A DNA stretch of 50,179 bases, taken from an uncultured Eubacteriales bacterium (lineage in GTDB: Bacteria > Bacillota > Clostridia > Oscillospirales > QAMX01). Of the stretch, positions 1 to 9,050 are shown one piece after another. The stretch's first letter is position 1, and every line of letters begins with the position of its first letter. Location: NCBI GenBank assembly GCA_900551265.1, contig URVL01000002.1, forward strand, positions 1-50,179. The letters are read 5' to 3'. A program made the position numbers and the translations under genes. The notes beneath the pieces were generated by a model that did no database searches, was not told the DNA's origin, and worked only from the letters and a program-made list of their open reading frames with translations.

Positions 1-2
1 CC

Positions 3-347
3 GGAGATATTGTTGTGCTCACAAAAAAAACCTTTATGACGGATTCCATCGTCAAGCGTATTATCGCAGTGGGCGGGCAAACGATCGATATGGACTTCTC
101 CACCGGTGAAGTTTGGGTCGACGGCGAGCTGCTCGACGAACCCTACGTGCGCGAACAAATGTGGAAACACGAAGATATGACTTTCCCCGCCACCGTGCCA
201 GAGGGCTGTGTGTTTGTGATGGGGGATAATCGCAATGGTTCAACCGACAGCCGTAACTCCCTGCTCGGCATGGTGGACGAACGTTATATTGTAGGGCATG
301 TATTATTAAGGATTTGGCCTTTGGGTGCGTTTGGCCCAGTAGATTAA
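3..347 (+). CDS. lepB: Signal peptidase I, C-terminal part (5' end outside window)
   Basis: Type I signal peptidases are membrane-anchored serine/lysine proteases that cut signal peptides from exported proteins. The frame is open to the window edge, so the N-terminal anchor and the catalytic serine lie upstream and cannot be seen. What is visible are the conserved later boxes: VKRIIAVGG, whose lysine is the general base of the family, and MGDNRNGSTDSR with the neighbouring GMVDERYIVG, which are boxes D and E. The protein ends normally with a hydrophobic LLRIWPLGAFG stretch. The stop is 15 bases before rbgA, which fits the lepB-rbgA-rnhB order seen in Bacillus and many Clostridia. Truncation is due to the window, not to a mutation. 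Confidence 0.93.
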   Translation, partial: GDIVVLTKKTFMTDSIVKRIIAVGGQTIDMDFSTGEVWVDGELLDEPYVREQMWKHEDMTFPATVPEGCVFVMGDNRNGSTDSRNSLLGMVDERYIVGHVLLRIWPLGAFGPVD

Positions 348-362
348 CGAAACGGAGTTTTC

Positions 363-1250
363 ATGAATATACAGTGGTATCCAGGACATATGACAAAAAC
401 GCGGCGCATGCTTGAGGCAGAGCTTTCTTCCGTCGACGCCGTATGCGAGGTTGTGGACGCGCGCATTCCTGCGGCAAGCCGCAATCCGGATATTGATGCG
501 ATTGCCGGACGCCTGCCGCGTCTCATTGCGCTCAACCGCGTCGATCAGGCGGACCCCGCTGCAACGGCGTGCTGGCGGGCCTGGTTTGAAAGCAAAGGGT
601 ACCGCGTACTGGAAACAGACAGCAAATCCGGCGCAGGGACCCGCGGGTTTGAACCCGCCGCACGGGCCTTGCTTGCCGAAAAAGCAGCGCGCTATGCTGC
701 GCGCGGGCAAAACCGTGCGCTGAAACTGATGATTGTGGGCGTTCCAAACGTCGGAAAATCTTCGCTGATCAACCGTCTGTCCGGGAAAAAATCCGCAAAA
801 ACGGAGGATCGTCCCGGCGTCACGCGGACAAAGCAGTGGATTGCCGTTTCCGATCAGATCCTGTTGCTCGATACGCCGGGTATTCTTTGGCCAAAGTTCG
901 ACGATGAACAAACCGGCCTGCTGCTGGCTTTCACGGGTGCCGTACGCGATGATATCATGGATATGGAGACACTCGCCTGGCATTTTATGCAAACGCTTTC
1001 CCGTGTCGCGCCGCAGGCAGTCGAGGCCCGTTACGGCGTCACACTTTCAGGCGACGCCTGGGAGGATGTGCAGGCCTGTGCAAAAAAGCGCGGCTTTCTG
1101 ATTTCAGGTGGTGAAGCCGATACGGAGCGCATGTCCCGCGTGCTGCTTGACGAATACCGCAGCGGGAAGCTGGGTCGTATTACCCTGGAATTACCGGAGG
1201 AGCAAAATGAGACGGGACGCAGCACAGGCAACAGACCTTTGGACGTTTGA
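363..1250 (+). CDS. rbgA: Ribosome biogenesis GTPase YlqF/RbgA
   Basis: RbgA is a circularly permuted GTPase needed for late assembly of the 50S ribosomal subunit. The permutation is visible: the G4 motif NRVD (residues 58-61) comes before the P-loop GVPNVGKSS (126-134), followed by the switch region PGVTRTKQW and G3 DTPG (170-173). The N-terminus IQWYPGHM is typical of the family. Length (295 residues) is normal. The start ATG has a CGGAG-type ribosome site just upstream. The end overlaps the start of rnhB by 44 bases, so the two are probably co-transcribed and translationally coupled. Confidence 0.95.
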   Translation: MNIQWYPGHMTKTRRMLEAELSSVDAVCEVVDARIPAASRNPDIDAIAGRLPRLIALNRVDQADPAATACWRAWFESKGYRVLETDSKSGAGTRGFEPAARALLAEKAARYAARGQNRALKLMIVGVPNVGKSSLINRLSGKKSAKTEDRPGVTRTKQWIAVSDQILLLDTPGILWPKFDDEQTGLLLAFTGAVRDDIMDMETLAWHFMQTLSRVAPQAVEARYGVTLSGDAWEDVQACAKKRGFLISGGEADTERMSRVLLDEYRSGKLGRITLELPEEQNETGRSTGNRPLDV

Positions 1251-1833
1251 AAAAGACGCGCGGCGTCGCGGGTTTTCTACAATCTGCGGGGTAGATGAGG
1301 CCGGGCGCGGCCCGCTTGCGGGGCCGGTGTATGCCGCGGCGGTCATTCTTCCCTTCAAAGCGGACATTGAGGGTCTGAACGACTCAAAAAAACTTTCCGA
1401 ACGCCAGCGAAATGTCCTATATGATCGCATCCGTGCGTGTGCGATTGCCCATGCCGTCGCCTTTGCCGACGAGCGCGAGATTGACGAGCTGAATATTTTA
1501 AACGCCGCCATGCTTGCCATGCGCCGCGCGGTAGCTGCGCTTTCCGTGCGTCCGGAACTGGCGCTGGTTGACGGAAACCGAGATCCCGGTTTCCCGGATG
1601 TGGAGGCGCAGACCATTGTAAAGGGCGACGCGCGCTCGGCGTCTATTGCCGCGGCTTCCATTCTTGCCAAAGTGGAGCGCGATCGCTTCATGCTTCAAAT
1701 GGCGGACTTATATCCAGAGTATCAGTTTGCACGTCATAAGGGTTACCCTACGGCGCTTCACTACGAACTTCTGGAAAAATACGGTCCCTGTCCCATCCAC
1801 CGGCACAGCTTTCGTCTGGAAAAACGCACATGA
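1207..1833 (+). CDS. rnhB: Ribonuclease HII
   Basis: RNase HII cleaves the RNA strand of RNA-DNA hybrids and removes single ribonucleotides from DNA. The protein has the CGVDEAGRGPLAGPV motif near residue 28 with catalytic Asp30 and Glu31, then LVDGN, KGDARSASIAAASILAK and HKGY further on. I chose the ATG at 1207, preceded by GGAGG at 1197-1201, over an in-frame upstream start at 1108, because 1207 gives the usual family N-terminus and 208 residues. The gene overlaps rbgA by 44 bases and yraN by 4 (ATGA). Confidence 0.95.
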   Translation: MRRDAAQATDLWTFEKDARRRGFSTICGVDEAGRGPLAGPVYAAAVILPFKADIEGLNDSKKLSERQRNVLYDRIRACAIAHAVAFADEREIDELNILNAAMLAMRRAVAALSVRPELALVDGNRDPGFPDVEAQTIVKGDARSASIAAASILAKVERDRFMLQMADLYPEYQFARHKGYPTALHYELLEKYGPCPIHRHSFRLEKRT

Positions 1834-2201
1834 CCAGCGGCGAAAAAGGACGTTTCGGCGAAAACGAAGCGTGCCGCTATCTTGCGGCAAACGGTTATGA
1901 GATTCTTGCGCGCAATTATCGCTCCCGCTATGGAGAAATCGATCTTATTGCGCAGCATAACGGCACCGTCGTTTTTGTCGAAGTGAAACTGCGCCGTGAC
2001 CGGGCGTTCGCGGACGCCGCACAGGCCGTCGGTCCGTCAAAACAGGAAAAACTGCGAAAGACTGCGCTCTTATGGCTGTCGGAGCACGGCGAACAGCCTG
2101 CGCGCTTTGATGTCATTGAAGTGTATACGGGAATTGCGCGGCAAACCGCGTTTGGCGAAACGTACCGGGCAAATATACGCCATATTGAAAACGCTTTTTA
2201 G
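1830..2201 (+). CDS. yraN: YraN family (UPF0102) endonuclease-like protein
   Basis: A 123-residue protein of the UPF0102/YraN family, which has a restriction-endonuclease-like fold. The N-terminal G-x-x-G-E-x-x-A-x-x-Y-L pattern, then RYGEIDLIA and VFVEVK (residues 34-52), form the nuclease-like D-ExK core. The exact biological role is not settled; it commonly sits beside rnhB, as here. The start codon overlaps the rnhB stop in an ATGA, which points to coupling. Family assignment is firm, function is not. Confidence 0.9.
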   Translation: MTSGEKGRFGENEACRYLAANGYEILARNYRSRYGEIDLIAQHNGTVVFVEVKLRRDRAFADAAQAVGPSKQEKLRKTALLWLSEHGEQPARFDVIEVYTGIARQTAFGETYRANIRHIENAF

Positions 2202-2226
2202 CAGTTCGGTGAAAGGATGCGTGCCT

Positions 2227-3216
2227 ATGATTCCCTATTTTGACGCACATTGCGATACCATTGCCGCGATCGCCCGTCATGGCGGCGGGCTTTTGCGCAA
2301 CCACTATCACGTGGATCTGGAACGGCTCGGCGCCTATGCTCCCCGCGCGCAGGTGTTCGCTCTTTTCGGCAACATCGGCGCGCGTATGCAGGCGTCCTGC
2401 AAAACGGAGCAGGAGTTTTTAGACCGTGTGCTCGCCGGTGAGGTTGTACCGGACGAAAACGCATCTGCGCTCTATCAGAAGCTCCTTTCTACTTTTCAGA
2501 ACTGTATGAACGAGAACGCCGGGCGTGTCCTTCATTGCCGTACGGCGGCGGACATTGACCGCGCCGCGCGCGAAGGAAAAACCGCCGCATTGCTTGCCGT
2601 CGAGGGTGCGGAACTGCTTTACGGGCTGACGCCCGATGATGCGTACCGTGACGGCGTGCGCATCGTCACGCTCACCTGGAATTATGCCAATCATTTAGGC
2701 GGAAGTTGCGTCACCGGCGGTGGGCTGACAGAAGCAGGCCGCGCGTTTGTACGCCGTGCAAACACGCTTGGCATGGTAATTGACGTATCGCATGGTTCCG
2801 ACGAGCTGTTCTTTGATGTGGCAGAAACCTCCTCCGCGCCCTTTCTTGCGAGTCATTCCAACTCTCGTTCTGTCCATCCGCATCGCAGAAACCTGACGGA
2901 TGAACAGTTTCGCATGCTCGTAAAAAAGGGTGGTGTGGCCGGCATTAACCTTTATGCGGCTTTTCTCTCGGACGGTACCTGCCGGATAAGCAATGTAATC
3001 CGGCATATCGAGCATTTTCTCAGTTTGGACGGTGAGGGCAGCGTCTGTCTCGGTGGTGATCTGGACGGATGTCAGGATTTGCCCGAAGGCATTGCCGGTG
3101 TTCAGGACATTTTCCGGTTAGCGGATGAATTGGCCCGTCTGGGCTATGCCGACAGCCTCATACATGATATTTTCTATAACAACCTGTCCCGCGTACTGCG
3201 CGCTGTGATCGGTTGA
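2227..3216 (+). CDS. Membrane dipeptidase (peptidase family M19)
   Basis: M19 enzymes are binuclear zinc dipeptidases that split dipeptides, including those with a D-residue at the C-terminal side. The metal-site motifs are in order: FDAHCDT near residue 5, AVEGAELLYG near 120, DVSHGSDELFFD, LASHSNSR and GGDLDGC. Length (329 residues) is close to the family norm. No signal peptide is present, so it acts in the cytoplasm, as in other Clostridia. The start ATG at 2227 has AAAGGA nine bases upstream; frames starting earlier overlap yraN and lack a ribosome site. A role in recycling cell-wall or dietary dipeptides is inference. Confidence 0.92.
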   Translation: MIPYFDAHCDTIAAIARHGGGLLRNHYHVDLERLGAYAPRAQVFALFGNIGARMQASCKTEQEFLDRVLAGEVVPDENASALYQKLLSTFQNCMNENAGRVLHCRTAADIDRAAREGKTAALLAVEGAELLYGLTPDDAYRDGVRIVTLTWNYANHLGGSCVTGGGLTEAGRAFVRRANTLGMVIDVSHGSDELFFDVAETSSAPFLASHSNSRSVHPHRRNLTDEQFRMLVKKGGVAGINLYAAFLSDGTCRISNVIRHIEHFLSLDGEGSVCLGGDLDGCQDLPEGIAGVQDIFRLADELARLGYADSLIHDIFYNNLSRVLRAVIG

Positions 3217-3234
3217 CGATAAGGTGGGATACCA

Positions 3235-4731
3235 ATGAATTATACGAGCACCCGTAGCATTATGAACGTCTCTTCGGCGCAGGCCATCGCTTCCGGAATT
3301 GCGCCCGACGGCGGTCTTTTCACCCCGACGGAGATTCCACGGCTTACATCCGCCGACCTGACAAATTTTCAAAAGTTCAGTTATTCGAGTCTTGCGGCGG
3401 AGATACTTTCCCGCTTCATGAACGATTTTACTAAGGAAGAGCTTTTCTCATATGCGCAGGCGGCCTACGATACAGGCCGTTTCCTGCGTCCCGGTACCGA
3501 CAGCCGCGAGGCTGCCGGTCTGTGTGAGTTAGATCCGGGCGAAGCGCTTCTGGAGCTCTTTTACGGTCCAACCGCCGCATTTAAGGACATGGCACTCCAG
3601 ATCATGCCGCGCCTGCTCACTGCGTCGCTGAAAAAGTTGGGCGAACCGCGCGGCGTGTGTATCCTGGTCGCCACGTCCGGCGACACCGGCAAGGCGGCGC
3701 TGGAGGGTTTTCGCGACGTGGAGGGCACGCGCATCGGGGTCTATTACCCGTACGGCGGCGTCAGTGAAATCCAGCGTATGCAGATGCAGACGCAGGAGGG
3801 CGGCAATGTTGCGGTATGGGCTGTGCGCGGCAATTTTGACGACTGTCAGACCGGCGTAAAACAAATCTTTGCAAGCGGCGAGGCAAACCGTGCCATTGAC
3901 GAAGCGGGCATTATGCTCTCTTCTGCAAATTCGATCAACTGGGGCCGGCTTGCTCCGCAAATCGTCTATTACATTTGGGCTTATCTGCGTCTTGCGGAAC
4001 GGGGCGTTATCCGTATGGGCGAAAGCGTCAACGTCTGCGTCCCCACCGGCAATTTCGGCAATATCCTGGCGGCCTATATGGCGCGCCGCATGGGTCTGCC
4101 GTTTGCACGGCTGATCTGCGCGTCTAACGCCAACAATGTTTTGACCGATTTTATCAAAACCGGCGTTTACGACCGCAACCGCGATTTTTACCGCACGCTA
4201 TCCCCCTCCATGGACATCCTCATTTCCTCAAATGTGGAACGCCTGCTTTACTATATCTCAGGCGGTGACTGCGCTTATGTTGCCGGCAAAATGCGCGAAC
4301 TGGCCGAAACCGGGCGTTATGCGCTGGAGGGCCGCGCACTTGCCGAACTTCAAACCGTCTTTATGGCGGGTTTCTGCGATGACGCGGCAACCGCCCGCAC
4401 CATTCGCGAGGTGTGGGAGGGCAATCATCATCTCATTGATACGCACACTGCGGTCGGCGTGCGCGTCCTGCGGGATGTGGCTCCCGGCGGCGTAACCATC
4501 GTTGCGTCTACCGCGTCTGCCTATAAGTTCTCCGACGGCGTACTGGAAGCCCTTGGCGGAGGCCATCACGACGGGTTCGACGCAATTGACCGTCTCGCGC
4601 ACAGAACAGGATCTCCCGTTCCCATGCCGCTTGAGTCCCTGCGAGGACGCGCCGTGCGCTTTGACACGGTGATTGACCGCGAGCAGATGGAATCTGCGGC
4701 GGTCAATTTCTGCAGGACCTTTGATCTGTAA
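3235..4731 (+). CDS. thrC: Threonine synthase
   Basis: PLP enzyme converting O-phosphohomoserine to threonine, the last step of threonine biosynthesis. The protein (498 residues) is of the long ThrC type, with the N-terminal YTSTR and ASGIAPDGGLFTP, and the PLP-binding lysine in GPTAAFKDMA (Lys117). ATSGDTGKAALEG and VPTGNFGN, which contact phosphate and cofactor, are both present. The start has AAGGTGGG upstream. It stands alone, with no homoserine kinase or dehydrogenase nearby, in a run of unrelated plus-strand genes that may still share a transcript. Confidence 0.95.
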   Translation: MNYTSTRSIMNVSSAQAIASGIAPDGGLFTPTEIPRLTSADLTNFQKFSYSSLAAEILSRFMNDFTKEELFSYAQAAYDTGRFLRPGTDSREAAGLCELDPGEALLELFYGPTAAFKDMALQIMPRLLTASLKKLGEPRGVCILVATSGDTGKAALEGFRDVEGTRIGVYYPYGGVSEIQRMQMQTQEGGNVAVWAVRGNFDDCQTGVKQIFASGEANRAIDEAGIMLSSANSINWGRLAPQIVYYIWAYLRLAERGVIRMGESVNVCVPTGNFGNILAAYMARRMGLPFARLICASNANNVLTDFIKTGVYDRNRDFYRTLSPSMDILISSNVERLLYYISGGDCAYVAGKMRELAETGRYALEGRALAELQTVFMAGFCDDAATARTIREVWEGNHHLIDTHTAVGVRVLRDVAPGGVTIVASTASAYKFSDGVLEALGGGHHDGFDAIDRLAHRTGSPVPMPLESLRGRAVRFDTVIDREQMESAAVNFCRTFDL

Positions 4732-4752
4732 AGGCAAAAAGGAGAATGTGCT

Positions 4753-5451
4753 GTGGCGTTATATACGATAGCGGACCTTCATCTCTCCCTTGGCGCAGAT
4801 AAACCCATGGATGTCTTCGGCGGCGCGTGGGACGGTTATCTGGACAAGCTGAAAACGAATCTTGCCTTCCTGCGCAAGGAGGATACCCTCGTCATTCCCG
4901 GCGACCTGTCCTGGGGGATCAGCCTCGAGGAGTCTCTTCCCGACTTTCGGTTTCTCGACAACCTGCCGGGACGTAAGCTTCTTGTAAAGGGCAATCACGA
5001 TCTGTGGTGGGAAACTGCTGCCAAAATGAAGCGTTTTTTTGCCGCGAACGGTATAACGAGTATAGATTTTATCCATAATAACTGCCATATGTACCGAAAC
5101 ACAGCCCTGTGCGGCACGCGCGGCTGGTTTTTTGAAGAGGAAACTGGCGGCATGCACGATGAAAAAATTATGAACCGCGAAATCGGAAGGTTGAAAACTT
5201 CTCTTGATGCGGCAAAAAATACGGACGCCGAACGCATATACTGTTTTATGCATTATCCTCCGCTCTTTGGAAAATATAAATGTCCCCGGATTGCAGAACT
5301 GCTTTCTCAGTACGGCGTCTCCCGCTGTTTTTATGGACATTTACACGCGGAAAGTCATAAAAGAGCATTTGAGGGGATGTACGGCGGCGTGGAGTATGTG
5401 CTTGTGGCGGCAGATTATCTAAATTTTAATCCCATTTTAGTTATGAATTAA
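4753..5451 (+). CDS. Calcineurin-like metallophosphoesterase
   Basis: A 232-residue phosphoesterase with the complete dimetal motif set: ADLHL (Asp8, His10), PGDLSWG (Asp51), GNHD (Asn81, His82), MHYPP and GHLH. Proteins of this type are predicted cytoplasmic phosphohydrolases in Clostridia; the substrate is unknown. The start is a GTG with AGGAG at 4739-4743, nine bases away; no ATG fits. It begins 21 bases after thrC and may be read from the same transcript. The gene ends just before the trigger-factor promoter. Confidence 0.88.
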   Translation: MALYTIADLHLSLGADKPMDVFGGAWDGYLDKLKTNLAFLRKEDTLVIPGDLSWGISLEESLPDFRFLDNLPGRKLLVKGNHDLWWETAAKMKRFFAANGITSIDFIHNNCHMYRNTALCGTRGWFFEEETGGMHDEKIMNREIGRLKTSLDAAKNTDAERIYCFMHYPPLFGKYKCPRIAELLSQYGVSRCFYGHLHAESHKRAFEGMYGGVEYVLVAADYLNFNPILVMN

Positions 5452-5459
5452 AAAAATAG

Positions 5460-5489
5460 TTGGCATAACCAAGAGAAATGTTGTATAAT
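5460..5489 (+). promoter_or_regulatory. Sigma-A type promoter of tig
   Basis: A -35 box TTGGCA (5460-5465) and a perfect -10 box TATAAT (5484-5489) are separated by 18 bases. It starts immediately after the metallophosphoesterase stop and leads into a roughly 75-base leader of trigger factor. Confidence 0.75.
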
Positions 5490-5528
5490 AAAATTTAGCA
5501 GTAAACTGCGTAAAATGAAGTCCACCGG

Positions 5529-5565
5529 AAAGGAGTCGCGCCGTCTTACGGCAGTACGGTGCGGG
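5529..5565 (+). promoter_or_regulatory. Trigger factor leader: Shine-Dalgarno plus stem-loop spacer
   Basis: A clear ribosome site AAAGGAG (5529-5535) lies 30 or more bases before the ATG codons at 5566 and 5572, which is too far for normal use. Between them is an 8-base-pair stem, CGCGCCGT (5537-5544) with ACGGTGCG (5556-5563), one G-U pair, and an 11-base loop. If the stem folds, the unpaired spacing from the ribosome site to the ATG at 5572 becomes about nine bases, which is ideal. The fold is inferred by eye. Confidence 0.55.
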
Positions 5566-5571
5566 ATGTGT

Positions 5572-6849
5572 ATGGAACTGAAGAAAAATGAAAAAGTCAA
5601 TGGTTATACAGTGGAACTTGAGATCGGCGTAGGCCGTGACGAATTTGAAGCCGCTATTGAGCAGGCATATCGCAAAAATGTCGGCAAGATTACAATTCCC
5701 GGATTCCGCCGCGGCAAAGCGCCACGCAAAATGATTGAAAAAATGTATGGCGCCAGCATTTTTTACGAAGACGCCGTCAATATTGCATTCCCGCCGGCTT
5801 ACGAAGCTGCAATCGACGAGGCTGGCATCATACCTGTCGATCAGGCACAATTGGATATTTTGGACCTTTCCGAAGACGGTTTTACGTTTAAGGCCGTTGT
5901 CACCATCCGTCCGGCCATTGAAGCCGGAGACTATAAGTCTATTCGTGTGGAAAAACATCAGCATGAAGTCACCGACGAGGATGTCGATGCCGAAATCAAG
6001 CGTATGGCGGAACGCAACAGCCGTATTGAAACGGTCGAACGGGAAGCGGCTTCCGGCGACACCGTGAATATTGATTACGAGGGCTCCGTAGACGGCGTAC
6101 CCTTTGACGGCGGCAAGGCCGAGGGATATGACCTGCGTCTTGGCTCCGGCACCTTTATTCCCGGCTTTGAGGATCAAATCATCGGTCATAAGGCCGGCGA
6201 TGAATTCGACGTAAAAGTTACCTTCCCGGAGGAATACCATTCTGCCGATCTGGCTGGAAAAGACGCGGTCTTTAAGACGGTGCTTCACGAAGTCCGTGAG
6301 ACAATCCTGCCGGAAATCGACGATGAATTTGCCAAAGACGTCTCCGAGTACGATACGCTTGATGAACTGAAGAAGGAAACACGCGAAAACCTTGAAAAGG
6401 CCAACGAGGCCCATATTGAACAGGAGTTTGAGGCAGATCTGTTTGAAAAGCTTGCCGCGCTCGTTACCGACGAAATTCCCGATGTCATGTATGAAAACGC
6501 AATAGACAATATGGTCCAGGATTTCTCCTACCGTATGAGCATGCAGGGCATCAGCCTTGACCAGTATCTGCAAATGACCGGTTCAACCATGGAGCAGTTC
6601 CGTAATAATTTCCGCGATCGCGCTGTTCAGCAGGTCAAAGTCGGTCTGGAGCTTGAGGCCGTCGCCAAGGCGGAGGGGTTCGACGCCACGGAAGAAGAAA
6701 TCGACGCTGAATATGAAAAGCTTGCCACCGAGCAGATGACCGTTGAGCAGGTAAAAACTTATCTGAATGCGGCTTCTGTCAAGAGCGATATCATAACAGA
6801 AAAAACCATCAATCTCTTAAAGGAAATTGCGGCGCAGCCGGCCGAATAA
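5572..6849 (+). CDS. tig: Trigger factor, ribosome-associated chaperone and prolyl isomerase
   Basis: Trigger factor binds the ribosome exit site and shields nascent chains. The N-terminal ribosome-binding domain carries the signature GFRRGKAP (residues 44-51). An FKBP-type domain follows at roughly 150-240 (GDTVNIDYEGSVDG, FIPGFEDQIIG), then the helical C-terminal arms. Length from this start is 425 residues, normal for the family. The ATG at 5572 gives the conserved N-terminus MELKKNE; 5566 and 5515 are in-frame alternatives. The leader has an unusual structured spacer. The tig-clpP-clpX-lon order that follows is the classical protein quality-control cluster. Confidence 0.95.
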   Translation: MELKKNEKVNGYTVELEIGVGRDEFEAAIEQAYRKNVGKITIPGFRRGKAPRKMIEKMYGASIFYEDAVNIAFPPAYEAAIDEAGIIPVDQAQLDILDLSEDGFTFKAVVTIRPAIEAGDYKSIRVEKHQHEVTDEDVDAEIKRMAERNSRIETVEREAASGDTVNIDYEGSVDGVPFDGGKAEGYDLRLGSGTFIPGFEDQIIGHKAGDEFDVKVTFPEEYHSADLAGKDAVFKTVLHEVRETILPEIDDEFAKDVSEYDTLDELKKETRENLEKANEAHIEQEFEADLFEKLAALVTDEIPDVMYENAIDNMVQDFSYRMSMQGISLDQYLQMTGSTMEQFRNNFRDRAVQQVKVGLELEAVAKAEGFDATEEEIDAEYEKLATEQMTVEQVKTYLNAASVKSDIITEKTINLLKEIAAQPAE

Positions 6850-6936
6850 GCCTGGCCGCGGCTTGACGTGCACATGCATATGTGCGTGCTCCCGATCACG
6901 CCTTTTGTACATACTTTTATAAAGGAGCGATACAAT

Positions 6937-7521
6937 ATGAGTTTAGTCCCAATGGTCATTGAACAAACGAACCGAGGCGAGCGTTCTTTTGATATTTTTT
7001 CCCGTCTTTTAAACGACCGCATTGTGTTCCTCAGTGAAGAAGTCAACGATACGACGGCCTCCCTGGTTGTCGCACAGCTTCTCTACCTGGAAAGCCAGGA
7101 TCCTGACCGTGATATCAGCTTTTACATCAACAGTCCCGGCGGCTCCATTACCGCCGGCATGGCAATTTACGATACCATGCAGTACATCAAAGCGGACGTT
7201 TCCACCATCTGTGTTGGTATGGCCGCCAGTATGGGCGCGTTCCTGCTGGCCGCCGGTACGAAGGGCAAGCGTCTTGCGCTCCCCAATTCCGAAATCTTAA
7301 TTCATCAGCCTTTGATGGGTGGTCTGCAGGGCCAGGCTTCGGATATCAAGATTCATTCCGATCATCTGATCCGGACACGCGAAAAGATGAATCGTATTTT
7401 GAGCGAGGTAACCGGTCAGTCTTACGAGCAGATTTGCAAAGATACCGACCGCGATCACTATATGACGGCGGAAGAGGCCATGCAATATGGCCTTGTTGAC
7501 CGCGTAATCACAAAGCGATAA
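6937..7521 (+). CDS. clpP: ATP-dependent Clp protease proteolytic subunit
   Basis: ClpP forms the tetradecameric serine-protease chamber used with ClpX. The triad is visible: Ser98 in GMAASMG, His123 in LIHQP and Asp173 in TDRDHY. Length is 194 residues. The start at 6937 has AAAGGAG upstream and the family N-terminus [11 protein letters not shown]; an in-frame ATG at 6868 has no ribosome site. The 87-base gap after tig holds an imperfect repeat (GCACAT-GCAT-ATGTGC near 6870) but no CtsR or HrcA operator that I can recognise. Confidence 0.96.
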   Translation: MSLVPMVIEQTNRGERSFDIFSRLLNDRIVFLSEEVNDTTASLVVAQLLYLESQDPDRDISFYINSPGGSITAGMAIYDTMQYIKADVSTICVGMAASMGAFLLAAGTKGKRLALPNSEILIHQPLMGGLQGQASDIKIHSDHLIRTREKMNRILSEVTGQSYEQICKDTDRDHYMTAEEAMQYGLVDRVITKR

Positions 7522-7569
7522 ACTTTTCCGGAAGGATTTCCGGCCGTAATACCAGTTCTGAGGTGTCAA

Positions 7570-8880
7570 ATGGCGAAAAACGACGACCAGAGGAATCTGC
7601 GGTGCAGCTTCTGCGGAAAAAGGCAGGATCAGGTTGAAAGGCTCATCGTAGGTCCCAACGCATATATCTGTGACGAATGCATAGGTCTGTGTGTGGAAAT
7701 ATTGAATGAAGGCGCGGACGACGGTCCTGTGTCCAAACGGCGCGGCGAACCGGCGGCGCCGCCGGTGCTGATGCGCCCGCGCGAGATCAAGCAGGTGCTT
7801 GACGAGTATGTTATCGGCCAGGAACGTGCCAAAATTGCGCTTTCCGTAGCGGTTTATAATCATTATAAACGTATCTATTACGGATCACGAGATAACGACG
7901 GCGTTGAAATACAGAAATCCAACGTCCTGCTGCTTGGTCCTACCGGCTGCGGCAAGACCTTTTTGGCACAAACGCTTGCGCGGGTTTTGAAGGTTCCTTT
8001 TGCCATCGCGGATGCGACGACGCTCACGGAAGCGGGGTATGTCGGCGACGACGTAGAAAACATCCTGCTGCGTCTCATTCAGGCGGCGGATTTTAATGTG
8101 GAACTTGCACAGCGCGGCATTATTTACATCGACGAGATCGATAAGATCGCCCGGAAGAGTGAAAATGTCTCTATTACGCGTGATGTGTCCGGCGAAGGCG
8201 TTCAGCAGGCGCTTTTGAAAATTCTTGAAGGTACGGTAGCCAACGTCCCGCCCAATGGTGGACGTAAGCACCCGCACCAGGATTTTATTCAGATTGATAC
8301 GTCGCAGATTCTCTTCATTTGCGGCGGTGCGTTTGACGGGCTCGATAAAATCATCGAAGCTCGTACCAACAAGTCGAGTCTTGGCTTTGATGCGGAGGTG
8401 CGCACGAAAGTCGAGCGCAGTTCCGGCGATATTTTGAAAGATATCGAACCGCATGATATTTTAAAGTACGGCATCATTCCCGAGTTGGTTGGCCGTCTGC
8501 CGGTTATCACAACGCTCGAGCCGCTTTCACGTGAGATGCTGGTACGGGTGCTTACCGAGCCGAAGAATTCTTTCGTTCAGCAGTATAAAAAACTGCTGCG
8601 TCTGGATGGAATCGAACTTGACTTTGAACAGGAGGCGCTTGAGGCAATTGCGGATCGCGCCGTTAGCCGCGGAACTGGCGCGCGTGGCCTTCGCTCCATC
8701 ATTGAAAGCGTGATGGGGGAAATCATGTATGACGCGCCGTCTGATCCGACAATTGTAAAAATAACGGTGACCCGTGAGTGCGTGGATGGCAGCGAGCCCC
8801 CTATTATGGTTCGTGATCCTGCTCTGCAAGACGGAGGGCAGCGGCGAATCCTTCCACCCCGCCGTAACACGGCATCCTGA
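7570..8880 (+). CDS. clpX: ATP-dependent Clp protease ATP-binding subunit
   Basis: ClpX is the hexameric AAA+ unfoldase that feeds ClpP. The N-terminal zinc-binding domain has Cys12, Cys15, Cys34 and Cys37. The AAA+ core shows Walker A GPTGCGKT, Walker [10 protein letters not shown], and the sensor region [12 protein letters not shown]. Length is 436 residues. The start ATG follows a TGAGGTG ribosome site. It lies 48 bases after clpP and is probably co-transcribed with it. Confidence 0.96.
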   Translation: MAKNDDQRNLRCSFCGKRQDQVERLIVGPNAYICDECIGLCVEILNEGADDGPVSKRRGEPAAPPVLMRPREIKQVLDEYVIGQERAKIALSVAVYNHYKRIYYGSRDNDGVEIQKSNVLLLGPTGCGKTFLAQTLARVLKVPFAIADATTLTEAGYVGDDVENILLRLIQAADFNVELAQRGIIYIDEIDKIARKSENVSITRDVSGEGVQQALLKILEGTVANVPPNGGRKHPHQDFIQIDTSQILFICGGAFDGLDKIIEARTNKSSLGFDAEVRTKVERSSGDILKDIEPHDILKYGIIPELVGRLPVITTLEPLSREMLVRVLTEPKNSFVQQYKKLLRLDGIELDFEQEALEAIADRAVSRGTGARGLRSIIESVMGEIMYDAPSDPTIVKITVTRECVDGSEPPIMVRDPALQDGGQRRILPPRRNTAS

Positions 8881-8907
8881 TGGAAAACCAGAGGCCGCTT
8901 TTTCAGG

Positions 8908-8948
8908 TGCGGCCGTGACAGAACCAACTGCCGCGGCCGCATTTTCTT
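8908..8948 (+). terminator. Possible terminator between clpX and lon
   Basis: Inverted repeat TGCGGCCG (8908-8915) and CGGCCGCA (8934-8941) followed by TTTTCTT. The loop is long (18 bases) and the T-run is interrupted, so this may be weak or only attenuating. It sits in the 170-base gap between clpX and lon. I see no convincing promoter for lon in the remainder of that gap. Confidence 0.4.
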
Positions 8949-9050
8949 ACCCTCTCATAACCTGTCATCTCCGGTTGCGTGGCAGGAGGGACGTTTTTGC
9001 GGTTGCCTCTGATTTTTTCATACAGTTTACGATATTCCGAGGATTTTACT

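Noticed and set aside
5437..6573. A 378-codon minus-strand open frame opposite trigger factor
   Set aside because: Fully antisense to tig, which has unmistakable domains; no ribosome site or recognisable family.
6863..6885. CtsR or HrcA (CIRCE) operator before clpP
   Set aside because: Only an imperfect repeat with 6-base arms is present; it matches neither known heat-shock operator.
6868..6936. N-terminal extension of ClpP from an upstream ATG
   Set aside because: The ATG at 6937 has a strong ribosome site and the conserved family N-terminus; the extension has neither.
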